A stretch of 64,000 bases of DNA from Symbiodinium natans (GCA_905221605.1 CAJNDS010001001.1:1232549-1296548), one strand, 5' to 3'. Shown: positions 1 to 13,439, counted from the first letter of the stretch. A program made the numbers and translations. The notes: a model not told the origin generated them from the letters alone.

Positions 1-527
1 GGTTTAGGGTTTAGGGTTTAGGGTTTAGGAGTAGAGTAACCTAAAACACACGCATCGACCTTGTCAGCGCCTTACATCCAAACCACAGACCCTGAACCCT
101 TGTTGCCCCAAACCCTAAACCCCTAAACCCGATGAGTCCTGAACCCTCCACCCCCTAAACCCCTTAAACACCGAACCGAACGCCTAAACCCTGTAAACCC
201 TAAACCGAACCCGAAACACTATAAGAAGAAAACCTTGAATTGAGCCCTAAACCTGCTAATTGCAGCCTTCCAGCCGGACCCTAAACTCCTTGTAAGTATA
301 AACCCTCAAGATTAAGCCCTAAAAAACCCAAAACCCTAGAAATCGGCTTGCAGACCCTAGCACTAGTGGCTACGACTGAAAGCCTTTGCGAATCCATGAG
401 TCAGGTACTTCTTCGTACAAAACGACAATAGAGCGTGACTGCATGCAAGAATTGTGAATATCAACCATATAAACCCAATAAGCCCCATAATCCCAATTAA
501 CCACATACACCCTAGATACCCCATAAA

Positions 528-757
528 CCCTACAAACCCTACAAACCCTACAAACCCTATAAACCCTATAAACCCTATAAACCCTATAAACCCTATAAAC
601 CCTATAAACCCTATAAACCCTATAAACCCTATAAACCCTATAAACCCTATAAACCCTGTAAACCCTATAAACCCTATAAACCCTACTAACCCTAAACCCT
701 AATGAAACCCTAACCCTAAACCCTAAACCCTAAACCCTAAACCCTAAACCCTAAACC
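528..757. repeat. CCCTATAAA nonamer array passing into CCCTAAA
   Basis: Homogeneous nine-base variant of the telomere unit, more than a dozen copies, then canonical heptamers. Confidence 0.9.
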
Positions 758-1401
758 CTCCCTTGGAGCGCCGGCGCCAGCGAGGCAGCCAGCCGCGCCG
801 CGCCACCGCGGCTTTGGGACCCCGAGGTCTTGTTTTGGGCCTCAAAGGGGCAGGGTTTAGGGTTTAGGGTTTAGGGTTTAGGGTTTAGGGCTTAGGGTTT
901 AGTGTTTAGGGTTTGGGGTACAGGGTTTAGGGTTTAGGGTTTGGGGTACCGGGTTTAGGGTTTAGGATGGTTTAGGGTTTAGGGTTCAGGCGCCTGTTAC
1001 ATCTGAAGGGGAATGTCGCGGCCCTCATGTCGACCCCCCCTCGATGCGTATCCAGTAGTGAGGGTTCAGGGGTTGCAGGGTTTAGGGTTTAGGGTTTAGG
1101 GTTTGGGGTTTAGGGTAATAATTAGAGTTTAGATGAGATTTAGGGTTTCTATACCTTGTAGGAATTGGGATTTAGACTGATTGGCCCTTCCGAGTCCGAA
1201 GCCCGAAGTCGCATCGCACGCCACTTCTGCTGTGCAACTGGGCCTTCCCCCGAAATCCCTCAAGCACCAACACGCTGAACCCTTCAGCTCCATCGACAAC
1301 CCTAAACCCTAAACCCTAAACCCTAAACCCTAAACCCTAACAACACCAAGGCGTGGGCTCCACCGGCCGGGGCTGGCAGCCCATAGTCGGGAGGCTGCCG
1401 G

Positions 1402-1590
1402 CCTTTTTCCCAGCAGCTTTGGGGGCCTATATGGGGTTTAGGGTTTAGGGTTTAGGGGTTGAGGGGTTGAGGGGTTTAGGGGTTGAGGGTACCTTTTTCC
1501 TGCTGCTTTTGGGGCCTATGTGGGGTTTACGGTTTAGGGTTAGGGGTTGAGGGTACCTTTTTCCCAGCTGCTTTTGGAGCTATTTAGGGT
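1402..1590 (+). repeat. Three copies of a unique segment separated by telomere-type DNA
   Basis: CCTTTTTCCCAGCTGCTTTT-like segments at about 1402, 1491 and 1554, each followed by GGGGCCTAT or a decayed form, with TTTAGGG-type repeats between them. Confidence 0.75.
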
Positions 1591-2253
1591 GTAGGTCCAC
1601 TCAGGTCCACTCGGATTGAAGAATGGGTTTGCTCGCTCGCTCTCGCACAAGGCCGGCAAGCCCCACTGGTAGGCGTAGGAGGAGGCCTTGCGTCATCCCT
1701 ACTTCCCGAAGGGGCGAGGGGCTGAGGGGTAACACCTTACCCTCACCTCTGGGAGGATCCAAGAAAAGTAGATCCCCTTCAGGGTTCCCAAGAATAACCC
1801 ATTAGGAGTATAGGGTAGAATATGTGGGGGTTCTATTTTTGGATCCTCCAAGGGCTAGGTCTAGACACCAAACAAGATCCAAGCAGACAGGCGAGGGGCG
1901 GAGAAAGGAGAGGTACCTCTCGAAGAACTGCTCGAAGTCCTTCTGCGAGGCTGGGATTCACTTCTCTGTCTCATGCCTTCTCTTTGCTAAGCCGAAGACT
2001 GCCTTGCGGCTTCTAGGCTCAAGGATTGTCCCAGTACTTTCACCTACTGCACAATAGAGAGAGAGAGAGAGAGAGAGATGAATCAAAGGAAGCTGTGCAA
2101 CGTTTCTTCTTGTAACGCATATGCAGCTCCTGAACAGCAACCTAGAAAGTGCGAGAACACTCGAGGGAGGAGGTTCAGGTTTGTTGCCCGTACATGCTCC
2201 CTCCTCATGAAGTCTTAAATCTTGGATACTGCGGGCGCTTGACATATGGACCG

Positions 2254-2320
2254 TGGGATGTTCCCCCTTATACTAGCAGTCCTTAAGGACTGTTACGTAG
2301 TTTAAGGGGGCGACATCCCA
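2254..2320. mobile_element. Family B inverted-repeat element
   Basis: GGGATGTTCCCCCTTATACT ... CAGTCCTTAA, then TTAAGGACTG and AAGGGGGCGACATCCCA: short inverted ends. Confidence 0.65.
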
Positions 2321-3777
2321 ATATGGCCCTCGGAACAATTATATGACTGCTACGGGGTCTTGCATTCTCCTGTCGAATGGCCCAATAACCCAGACCATGT
2401 TTCGGGTGTATTTACGGCTTTCGAGCAAGGCCTAAGGCATCCCGTTCGACCGTTAGGGTTTCGGGTTAGGGTTTAAGGTTACAGGGTTTAGGGATATAGG
2501 GTTATAGGGTTATAGGGTCATAGGGTTTAGGGTTTAGGGTTTAGGCGCTCACACTCGGACAAGCCAGGCGAGGCACACACTGTCCCATGGTTGTATTTTG
2601 GGGTTTGGGGTTTGGCGTTTAGGGTTTAGGTTTTGGTGGAGTCCTGCTGGTCGGCCGGGGCATGCAGCAATCCCCCAGGCCTTCGCACTGCGCTTGGAGT
2701 TCATGGGTACTTACTGTATTTATCACCCACTTGTAACAAGTGCGTGACAAGTAACTTGACTCTATGCTCCCCTTAGAAGCTGCCTAAAAAACGTATTCTT
2801 TTTTACTCGCTTGGGTTATTTTACATAAACATACAAAAACAATTCCTCAGGGGCTCTAGGGATAAGGGTAGTTCTCTGCATTAGGGTCCCCCTTGTGGGG
2901 TCCTCTGTATACCGAAGGACCAAAATAGAGACCCGGAATTATTCACTACAGAAGGACACCCGGTATCTACACTCACCAATATTAAAAAGGAACCTTATAT
3001 ACACTCACCAATAACAGAAATATAATCCCGTCTTCATAGAACCAGAGTTAGCCTACTTCTAACCCTATTTGTAGGTACCCAGGGTTTAGGGTTCATTTTC
3101 TTCTTGATCCCTTTGCGTTGTTGGGTTCATCCTTTTTATGTTCTGATCCCTATCCCAATGAACCTCCAAGTGAGGTTGGGTCGTGTTGGGGCTTCGGGTG
3201 TTTGGGGCTTGCTTGGAGGTTTTGATTGCTGCGTGCTTCTGACTAGGGTTGCAAGTGGGGTAAGTCTGGTGAAGCTTACCCTGAACCCTAAACCCTAAAA
3301 CCTAAACCCTAAAACCCTAAACCCTAAACCCCCTAAACCCCCTAAACCCTAATTACCACCTTAATGAATTTAGGGAGGACCACGTGCACGCCGCAGCGGC
3401 CCGAAGTATGGCGCTGCGGCCGCGTCCCGCTGCTCGTCCCAGATCCTTGAGGCTTGGGGTGGGGAAGGGGGGTCAAGGGTTTAGGGTTTAGGGCTAGGGT
3501 TTAGGGTTTAGGGTTTAGGGCTTAGGGCTTAGGGTTTAGGGTTTAGGGCTTGGGGTTTATGTTAGTTTAGGTTTAGGGTTTAGGGTTTAGGGTTTAAGGA
3601 TTTTGGGCTTAGGGCTCAGGGGACAACTTTAACCCCTATAAACCCCTCTGGTCCTGTGAAACTGGAGCCTCAAGAAAGGAAGAGCAGAGCCTCACGTTGC
3701 TGGCGCTGGTTCGGCGAAGCTTGCAGATATCCCAAGCAAAAAAGCAAGCCAACTCTTGACTGGACTGCTGCGTCTTC

Positions 3778-3848
3778 GTTTAGGGTTTAGGGTACCCTAA
3801 ACCCTAAACCCTAAACCCTAAACCCTGAACCCTAAACCCTAAACCCCA
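3778..3848. repeat. Head-to-head TTTAGGG / CCCTAAA junction
   Basis: Two TTTAGGG units run directly into CCCTAAA units through GTAC, the arrangement expected of a telomere-telomere fusion or a fold-back. Confidence 0.8.
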
Positions 3849-6800
3849 AGCCCTTCCGCTATGACTCTTAGTGTAACTTGAAAACTGGCGATCAATCCTG
3901 GGCCTTAAGATGAGGGCCCTCACTCCCGAACCGCAAGCCCACTCGGCTTTTGAAAGCTACGTCGGCTATGACTTGCTGACGTGCCCCGTTCAATTTTGGG
4001 GAACTGGACAGGTTTTTTCGGGTTTGGGCAGATCCGACAGCGACTGAAAGGCAGCACCCATATGAGGTACACTGACGTACTCTGCTTGTCGACAGCCCCA
4101 GTAGGGTTCAGGGTTTAGGGTTTAGGGTTTGGGGTTTGGGGTTTAGGGTTGGGCTACTTGTCTTCGCGTATGGCAAGGCTCTGACCGACTGGGTTTGGGG
4201 CTCTCTGGGTTCTCAAATTACTACAGGATTCTGACTTAAGCCCTATGACCATAACCCCAAACCCCTCACCCTAAACCCCAAGCCCTAAACTGCCGCCGGG
4301 GCTCTTCCGGAGACGGTGGTAGGCCAAGTTCGCTGTGTCGGCCGGGTCCTGATTGGGCCCCATCACCCTGCTGCAACTGGTCGACAAGTCCGTGAGTTGC
4401 GCTTTCACCCTGAACCCTAAACCCATAAACCCGAAACCCTGAACCCTAAAGACCCGGAACCGGGTTTAGGGTTTAGGGTTTAGGGTTTAGGGTTTAGGGT
4501 TTAGGGCTTAGGGTTTATAGTGTTTAGGGTTTAGGGTTCATGGCTTAGCGCTTAGGGCACGAGGGTGCAGGGCAATGCGTCTTCTTGAAATCCGAATTCC
4601 AGACCTTCAGGGATGCTTTCTGAGGCTTTTCATGGGGTGCTCGAGCTTCAACTTCGAGGCCCTACTTAGGGTTTAGGGTTTAGGGTTTAGGGTTTAGGGT
4701 TTAGGGTTTAGGGTTTAGGGCCGAACTTGAAGTCTGCCCCTTGGCACCTCCACCTGATCCGCCATGGCTCCGCCATGGCAAGCTTCGGGGGCAGAGTGCT
4801 TGAAGGGTTTGAAGGGTTTAAAGGGTTTAAAGGATTTCAAGGGTTTCAAGGGCTTCAAGGGTTTGTGCCTTGAGTTGGGCCGTGCAGTAGGAGCTCTGTC
4901 GCCAGCTTCAGTTTATGATGTGACACTTTGGCTGTCTTGTTTAGGGCTTAGGATTTCAGCAGGACTTGGAGTTTGGTGAGTTAAAGTGAGGTTCCTCAAC
5001 AGGAGCTCGAGGAAACTTCTACCTGACGCCCTTGCTCTGAGCAGACACACCACCAACCCGGTGCCCCATGCAGCACGTGCGCATGAAGTGACAGCGCCTT
5101 GGGCTTTTGTTTCAATGCCAGACGCAGTGCCAGACCCCTGCTCTCAGGGGGCTGAGGGAACAGCATCGCTTCGGAACTAGAAATGCTTGGGGCGACTCTA
5201 TAGAGGAATCTTTGGGGCCTACTTGGAGGCTCATTTGGGTACTCATAAGTAGGGTTCGAAGTTCGAAGTGCCCTAACTGTGGGGAACACCTTACTAAGCG
5301 GCACTTCTCACCCTCCCTCCAAGTTTCGTCCGTGGACGCTTCGGGGAGGGTCTCCTTTCGACAGCCGCGCCCGAGGGGGCGTGGACGGTGCAGATGCCAT
5401 GGCTCCAGCAGCTGTGTCGATGTGTTTCAGGGCTTGCCCTTAAGGACGTACCTTCTTTTGGACTTGGGCCTCAAAAATGGGGTTCCTGTATAGTAGCCCT
5501 AAACCCTAAACCCTAAACCCTAAACCCTAAACCCTAAACCCTCAACCCTAAACCCATGGGATCCTCAGGCTTGGGGAAGGGTCTCTTCTCGGCCCTCTGT
5601 CGGTCCGCGCCAGGAGCTTGAGAAGGTGGTCGCGTTGAACCCTGAACCCCAACCCTAAACTTGCGGGTCCTGAGTAGGAAATGAGGGGCCATCTCTAAGC
5701 CTGAGGGTTTAGGGTTTAGGGTTTAGGGTTTAGGGTTTAGGGTGGGTATATCTTAAAGGGCATCCCAGTAGAAAAGACATGCTAACGTGCTAAGGTCTAG
5801 GGGGAGTTCGCCTCACCAGCTTGTAAGCTTCAACGGCTGCGCAGGTGCGGCGGGGCCCGAAGCATGGTTGCCGATTTTCAGGGGTCAAGAGCTTAGGGTT
5901 TAGGGTTTAGGGTAGGATTTGAGGGTTTCAGGAGCTTAAGGTGTTGGTTTTATTAGGGCTTCGGGTAGGATTTGAGGGTTGATCGTTCGGTTGAGTTGCA
6001 GTTGTTTAGGGGCCATGATGCTTTTTGTTGGTTCTCTTGCGAACCCTTGTTCTGACATCCCTAAAGCGGTTCAGGCGGTTTACACGGTTGGGGGTTTTAC
6101 GGGGGTTTGAGGTTCAGGGTGTGTGGGGGGGAGGGGGTGAACCTGAACCCCATCAACCTTTGTTGAAATTGGTCGTGCTGACTGCCTTTCAAGGTTTCGG
6201 GTAAACCCCAAACTCCTTTTGCAAGCCGGACTTGCTGTGCACGGCCCTCAAAACGTTCCTTACTTTACAATAAGCAGGGTTCTCCGTACCCTCCATAGTC
6301 ATAGTTACACAAGACCCTACTTATGAGCACCCATGAACATCCAAGTGGCATTTCTAGCTCGGCAGCTCTTTCTCTTGGTTACTGCACCGCCCAGAAGCAG
6401 AAACAGGCAGGACAGGCTACCTTGTCATCCTAAACTATACACCCCGAGGAACCCCCTGCACCCCGAACCCTAACCTGAAGCCATGTTTGAACCCAGACTC
6501 CTGAAGTCAAGCTGGGAAAGGCCTTCGACCCGAAACCCTGAACCCTAAATCCTAGAACCCTAAACCCTAAACCCTGAACCCTGAACTCTCAGCTGCAATC
6601 TGCCTAGAACCCGCTGAACCCCAGAATCTTCTGGGTTGCAGCTCGGCCTTTTGAACTCTCCTTGAAAAAAATCCTTCGCATGAGCGGGGGGTTAGGGTTT
6701 AGGGTTTAGGGTTTGGGGTTTGGGGCACCCAACAAGGGCAAAGCGAACATAAAGAAACAAACGAGGTCTTCTGTACTCCCGAGACGCGAAACCTTTGGGG

Positions 6801-7080
6801 GCGCTGCGCTCGAACGGTGTTGGTTGAGTTCTGCACGCTGCCCGCCTTCAGGCCTGCTGCTATGCTTGAAGGCTCATTTGGGTTTAGGGTTTAGGGTATA
6901 GGGTTTAGGGTTTAGGGTGGACTTGTAAGGGTATCTACGGCTCGAACCTGGGCGGTTCGGGCTTCAGGGCTTGGGGTGATTAGGTTAGCAAGGAATCGGG
7001 GAACCCTAAACCCTAAACCCCCTCAAAAGTCTCTCTTCGGCAGGGGCCTCGCTTTGCAATGCATACTCAGGCCCCTGATA

Positions 7081-7170
7081 TAGTTTAGGGTTTAGGGTTT
7101 AGGGGTTTAGGGGTTTAGGGGTTTAGGGGTTTAGGGGTTTAGGGGTTTAGGGGTTTAGGGGTTTAGGGGA
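7081..7170 (+). repeat. TTTAGGGG octamer array
   Basis: Homogeneous eight-base variant of the telomere unit. Confidence 0.85.
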
Positions 7171-8111
7171 TTCAGGCACTCACGAATGACAACCGAAACA
7201 ATCGGAAGTTCGAAGCCCTGGGCCGGCCCTAGGGTTTAGGGTCCCAGGGTTCAGGGTTCAAAAACATTAGGGTTTAGGGTTTAGGGTTTAGGGTTTAGGG
7301 TATCTGACTCGAGGAGTCTGTCCGAAGTACCTTTCTTACACAAAGTGACCAAAACCCTGTACCCTCTTTGCGATTTTCTTTTCATGTACCGAGAAGGGGA
7401 CCCCCCCAATTTAGAAACAGCCCCCCCCAAAAAAATATAATAATTAAAAAACATAATTATTAAAAAAAATAAATATAAATATATATATATATATAATATG
7501 GGGTCGGAGTTTGGGGCACCTTTGGCCTTATTTCTTCCAGATCCCTGCCGCAGATACCCCGAAATCGGGGTATCCAAAAATTCGGGGGTACCTTCTTGGG
7601 GTCCTTATGGTCAGGGAACCCTACTATTTGGGGGGACGAACGAAGTTCGGGGCCCCGTTGTGTCGCGCAAACCCCCCAGATCTCGCCCGTTGCCGGCCAC
7701 CTGTGACGAACTTGCCGGCAGCCGCCGCCAGGCAAGGCGCATCTACCTAAGATGTCTTGGCTGCACTTAGGAGGGTAGCTAGAAACTAAACTTTCAGCTG
7801 TCTTAATTTAAAAAAAAAAACCCAAAAGCACCACAAAGAACTAACCCTAAGCTGCTTGTTCATCAACCCTGAAAGGTCAAGTGGGTTCGGGGGGTTAGGG
7901 GTCCCAAACCTCATGAAGCCTTAAAGGTTGGGGTTTCGTTTAGTTTTTTTTTTTGTTTTGCCACCCGCCTGGCGAGAAAAAAACAACCTAAACTCTTAAG
8001 GCATAGGGTTTGAATTCAGTTTAGCGGGTTTAGGGTAGGGGCCAACATTGAACTAAAGGCCTGTACTGAAGGCATGCCCTTGGCCTCATGGCCCATTCCC
8101 GAAAGGAAACC

Positions 8112-8265
8112 TTACTTGGAGGTTCATTTGGGTACTGTATAGGTAGGGAGTAGGGCTTGTGGTTGAGGGTGTGCTTATAAGTAGGGCCACAAGGGTTACT
8201 CTTGTTATAACCCTATATTTAGACGCTTATAACCCGACTTACAAGTACCCACGAACCTCTAAGTA
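8112..8265. mobile_element. Family A inverted-repeat element
   Basis: TACTTGGAGGTTCATTTGGG at one end and ACCCACGAACCTCTAAGTA at the other. Confidence 0.6.
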
Positions 8266-9579
8266 GCTCAGGGTCTGCGGGGCTTCGGGATTCTGCGGGA
8301 CCTTCTCGCAGTCAAGCACCCGTAATTTCCAGGGTTTAGGGTTTAGGGTTTAAGGCGATGCCAAGACAACCTGAGGCATAGCCCGTGCTTAACGGGGAGG
8401 TTCTTCCCTAAGCCCTAGAGGACTGACCCTACAAACACGGCGCCGTACCACCAACCGCCAAAGCCCTTTGCCCAACTCAGGAATATGTCTTCAGTGATAG
8501 CTTGGGATGATTCCCCCTTATACTAACAGTCCTTAATGGGGATTTTCATACGCGGTCATCATCTCCTAAACAAGGACCGACTCCCTTCAAAGGTATGTTC
8601 CTTCATTCATTACCAGCTTCTCACGCGTATTCCATAAATATCCAGGGAGCCCGAGACCCCCCCGAACGAGCCAAATTGCGCTGGGGGTCTGCTCCCTGGT
8701 TGTTTAAGAGTCCAACAGCCCCCAGCCGGCCCTCCCATCCCTCACCCCTCCCTCCCCCCCCCCCCCCCCCCCCAAAAAAAAAGAAAAAAACCAAAAAAGG
8801 CCCCTGAAAGCCCCCATAAATCGACCCTGAACCTGCAACACCCTTGGCTTGCGGACGGGATGCAAGCATGGCGGTGCCCAGGGATCAGGCGAAGTTGGCA
8901 CACTCCTGGAGATGGGCCAAAGCCCTTCAATGAGCCCTTTGAACCCCAAACTCTCTAAACCCTAAGCCCCAAGCACGACGTACCCTGAAGGAGCCTATAC
9001 GTTTAAGCTCATGGTAGGAATTAGGGTAGAATCCTGGTGCATTTCGGGGTTTTACACAGGGGTCTAGGGGCTTGCCATCCGCCTAGCGATGCTCCATGGG
9101 GCACCCCGTCCATCTGAACGCACCAAAGCAAAGCAGCAACACAACCCCACAGAAATTCTGACAGCCCACATTGCAATATACAAAGCGGCAATTCAGGGGG
9201 GCAGAGGTTCATGTAGGAGCATACTCCAGCACCGTTCGGTTCTGGCTGGAATTGGCATACAGAGGACCAGCATCGCTCTGCCCAGAAGCAACATGTTGAA
9301 ACCACTTGAGTAGGGCCCCCCTCAGTCTGTCAGACAGGGCACTTACTTGCTGGATGGGGTCTCTTTCGGTCTTGCGGTTCGGTCAACAATTTCCGTAGAG
9401 CACCTGGAGCCCCAAAAGCATAAAACTAGCTGAGCCGTAGATCTGCAAGGAACTCCCCAAGCCCCGAAAGCCTCCCTGAGACATCCCTAAACTCTAAACC
9501 CGAAGCCCTTTTGAGCCAGGAGCTGGTACTCATGCCGGAAACCCAAGCCCTAAACCCTAAACCCTAAACCCTAAACCCT

Positions 9580-9582
<3 letters not shown>

Positions 9583-9625
<43 letters not shown>
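9583..9625. repeat. CT microsatellite
   Basis: About twenty CT units inside a CCCTAAA tract. Confidence 0.95.
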
Positions 9626-9628
<3 letters not shown>

Positions 9629-9835
9629 AGCCTAAACCCTAGACCCTAAATCCCCTGAATCCCAAACCTGCCAGAAGCACCTGCGGGCCGAACCGGCGAA
9701 CGACAGCCGTCGCCTGGACCCTCATGGCGCTGATCTGCAACGGGACGATGGAGGACGAGTTGGGCACTTCTTCCACCAAATGCATTTTGTTTAGGGTTTA
9801 GGGTTTAGGGTTTTTACTTGAAGGCTGACAGGCTG

Positions 9836-9929
9836 GGTTCTTAGCAGGGAATGAGGGGATGAGGTGCCTAAATGCTCCCTTCAAGGGTCAATATAGGGCC
9901 CAACATCCTTCATTTCCTACTAAGAACCA
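9836..9929. mobile_element. Family D inverted-repeat element
   Basis: GGTTCTTAGCAGGGAATGAG at one end and TTCATTTCCTACTAAGAACC at the other. Related copies: 57408-57510, and one with partial ends at 25303-25395. Confidence 0.65.
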
Positions 9930-11763
9930 AGGGGTTGAAGCCTGACATGTGGATGATCAGGAACAAGCAGCACATCCCCGCAATGTCAAAAACCAAAGCT
10001 GCAGTGGTTTGGGGTTTGCCCGATGTCAGAGTCAAGAGGCACGTGTAAAGCCCAACTCCACCCCTTCTACACCCTGAACTTCAGCCCACTGGACCTTCTT
10101 CCCTAAGCCCGAAGCCCTAAACTCAAAACCTCAAACCCGAAACCCTAACCCCTCAACCCTAATAAACCCTAACCCTCCCCCACCCCCCCGGCCAAGAGCG
10201 GGCGCAGCGGCCGTGGCGCGGCAGGCTCCCGAGCTGCATTCGCCAGGTTCTGGGGCTCACTCTCTGAGATCCTCAGGGGTGTTGAGGTTCAGGGTTTCGG
10301 GTTTAGGGTTTTTTTCGCTCCCGCATGTCTGGCCGAACCGCGGGCAGGGTTCAAGTCTGTTGTTCCTGGAGAGAAAACTTGATTACTGTCCAGTCGAACC
10401 TTGAACGATACACCCTATTAACACTAAATGAACTAACAATTCGCACAACCCAAATCACCCACCGATGAAGAAAAACCAACAAGCCCTCTTCGTTCAATGA
10501 TAAATCAACTGATGTAGACTCGTAACACTTACATAGAGTGTCAGGCCCAGTTCACTATTTACATACATGCCGGGACTGCTTGGGCCTGCCAACATCAGTC
10601 CTACACCTCTTCTTCCCTGGCTTAGGGGTTTAGGGTTTAGGATTTGGGGTTCGGGGTTTAGGGGCCGTGAGCGCTATGCAAGCCAAACCGCCAATGCCAT
10701 GGCGCCGAGGGACTACGAGACGACTCCGATTCGGCTGCACACTTTTCAGGCGGTGTCTGAACTCGCGACGATCTCTGCAACCCTCAGCCCGCCAAAACGA
10801 GCAGGTTTAGGGTGTAATCCCCTCCCCCTAATATTACAACTCCCCCCTACCCGCCAATATTAAATACCCCCCCCCCCAATTACCAATTAGGGCTTGGGAC
10901 TTTAGGTTTCAGGGTAATTGTACTGCACGTTGGCCAGCCCGGAGTCGGCATACATAGCTTGGAGTCTAGATAAGTGGGGAGAGTAAAGGAGCTTATCGGG
11001 TTACATACTTGCTCAAGCCCCCAGGTGGTGGGAGCCCCTGAACCCTGAATGGGAAAGTTCTTATCTGCATCCCTATGCTTCATGGGACGGTTTAGGGTTT
11101 AGGGTTTTGGGTTTCGGGTTTAGGGTCTAGGGTCTAGGGTTTAGGTTAGAACCCCCTTAAGGACCCCCTGCGTTGTCGGTAGGTATCGCAGTGCTCGCGA
11201 GCTTACTTCTCAGGCTGGCCTCGCCAAAGCTTGCGCCGCGGCCGCATCGGAGGGCGGAGCATGAAGCAGCTGCACCTCCACCATTAAGGTTCAAGGTTTA
11301 TATAGGGTTTAGGTTTTAGGGTTTAGGGTCCCTAAACCCTCACTAACCCTGAAAAGCCCTAATCTGTTTGGTGGGCACCCCTTCAGAAGATGCTTCGGCA
11401 GCCTGCTAAGATGAAGAATGATAGTTAGGTTTCAAGGAACCTGAAGCCGAACACCGGCGTCTCAAAGCCCCCCCCCCCTCCCACGCAAAAAAAAAAAAAC
11501 TAAAACCACTGAGCCCGGCAAATACACCCAAGGCAACAAGCTTAAAAGCCTCAAGCCCCAAAAGCCTAGAAACACACCCTGAAGCTCTCAAAGCTGTAGT
11601 CGTCCGCAACCCCTAAACTTAGTGGCAGATCATGCAACCAGCCCTACAGAGCTCTGCCACCATCAACACCCAGACCCTACCCCTACAACCCTCTTCTTGC
11701 CTTCTAAACACTGCACAGCCCCGAATCCCAAAAGAAGCCTCAACCCCCCCCCCCCCCCCCCCG

Positions 11764-11851
11764 AAACCCCACACACCCCAAACACCCCAAACACCCCACA
11801 CACCCCACACACCCCACACACCCCAAACACCCCAAACACCCCAAACACCCC
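11764..11851 (+). repeat. ACACCCCAA-type minisatellite
   Basis: Tandem CACACCCCAAACACCCC units; the long open frames here are repeat artefacts. Confidence 0.85.
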
Positions 11852-13439
11852 AAACCCTAAACCCCAAACCCCATCCCCCCTTTTCGAAGCTGTCGCGGCC
11901 TTGCTGTGCCTTCAAGCAGCATTTGCCTGAGGTCCAACCAGCAGTCCGGCGCTTTAGAGGCTTTGAGTTCTTCTGCGGGAGGTTGGAGGTTGGCCGGGGG
12001 GGCTGTTGCGACAAGGGTTTGGTGGATCAGGGTTTAGGATTTGGGGTTTAATTAGGGTTTAGGGTTTAGGGTTTCGGGTTTAGGGTTTAGGGTTTGGTGG
12101 ATTAGGGTTTAGGGTTTAGGGTTGAAGGTTGAGGGTTTAGGGACTTCATCTTTGGTCTCGCCACCCTAGCGCGGCCCGCGTTGCAAAGGGATTGTAGTGA
12201 GGGGCTATTTTTATCCATCCGGGTTGGGACTTACGGGCCCTGAAAACCCAAACCCCCTTCTGGTTGGACACTTTGGTCCGGGAGTTGGTGTTCGGGGGTT
12301 GTAGGTATTGGGTTTAGGGATTTCGGCAGAAGGTTAGGATGCCTTTCTGGGTTTGTGTTGATTTTCCTAGGCCCCGCGCCGGGTCCTGCCCTTGCAGAAG
12401 GTCCTGCTTGGCATTCCAGGAGGTTTGGTGAAGCCGAAGCGCTTACCACTGACCACCCTAAACCCTAAACCCTAAACTCTAAACAGGTTAAATGTTTTGG
12501 TGTGCAGGGTTTGGGGTTGGTCCTAAGGGCTTGAAGATGTCAGGCTTTGCCGCTTACCTTGCGATGGACCCACAAGCCTTAAGCTACGCAGACCCCACCC
12601 TGAACCCCGAAACGGTTTAGGGTTTAAGGTTTAGGGTTTAGGGCTTAGGGTTTAGGGCTTAGTGTTTATTGGGGTCCGTATTGCGAAATTAGGGGTACCT
12701 TTGTCCTGATTACAAGGGAATCCTACGATTTGGGGGTCTATTTTAGGGTCCCCATCTCAGATAACACTCATTGCTAGTCTGAACCCTAAACCCTGGACTT
12801 TCCAGGCCCTAAATCAGGGTTCGGGTTCAGTAGTCAGCGGAGGTTCTCAGGATGTAACGCTTTGCCCTGAGCCCCTAACCCTAAACCCTAAACCCTAAAC
12901 CCTAAACCCCCAGAGCATCTCCCTTTGGCCGCGCTGTCCTCTTGGGAGTCGCACTCGGCCCAAGCTGGGGGCTCCAGGAAGGAGGCCCCTTTGGGGCCAG
13001 GGCCCTGGAGGCCCCAAACACTCAATTAAGATCCGGCCATAGGGAACCAAAGGAGGTGGAAGGGCTTAGGGTTTAGGGTTTAGGGTTTAGGGTTTGGGGT
13101 TTAGGGCTTTGGGGTTTGGGGTTTAGGGTGTAAGTGGCCATCTTCCCTTCATACCGGGCCCTTACACCCCCCCCTGGTTCCTTAAGATCTGGCGTCGGGG
13201 CCCCAGGCCCCCAGTAGCGTTAACGGGCTTTTAGGAGTTCATAGGTTTAGGGTTTAGGGTTTCTGCAGCACCATCTCCAGAGAGCGAATATCGGGTTTAG
13301 GGTTTAGGGTTTGGGGTTTAGGGTTTAGGGTTCGTTTATGGTAGGCTTTATCGGTTTGAGAGGGTTCATAGGGCGTCATCGGGCTTTATAGGGTTTATAG
13401 TTCAGGGTTCGGGATGATTCTTTCTCGATCTAAGGCTTA

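Larger units (their letters stand above)
1..13439. other. Repeat-rich region without a supportable gene
   Basis: Alternating CCCTAAA and TTTAGGG tracts, their variants, microsatellites and small inverted-repeat elements, with 100-300 bp patches of unique sequence. Open frames at 5.0-5.5, 9.0-9.3 and 10.7 kb are not convincing. A minus-strand stretch near 9.68-9.78 kb (HLVEEVPNSSSIVPLQISAM) is weakly exon-like. Confidence 0.6.

Noticed and set aside
1-29. TTTAGGG at the first base as a true chromosome end
   Set aside because: Only about four units and the same motif recurs throughout; the window edge is arbitrary.
454-702. 82-codon open frame rich in Asn-Pro-Ile
   Set aside because: It is the translation of the CCCTATAAA array; no independent coding evidence.
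11619-12051. Overlapping open frames of over 100 codons on both strands
   Set aside because: Produced by the CACACCCCAAA minisatellite and poly-C; composition is entirely repetitive.
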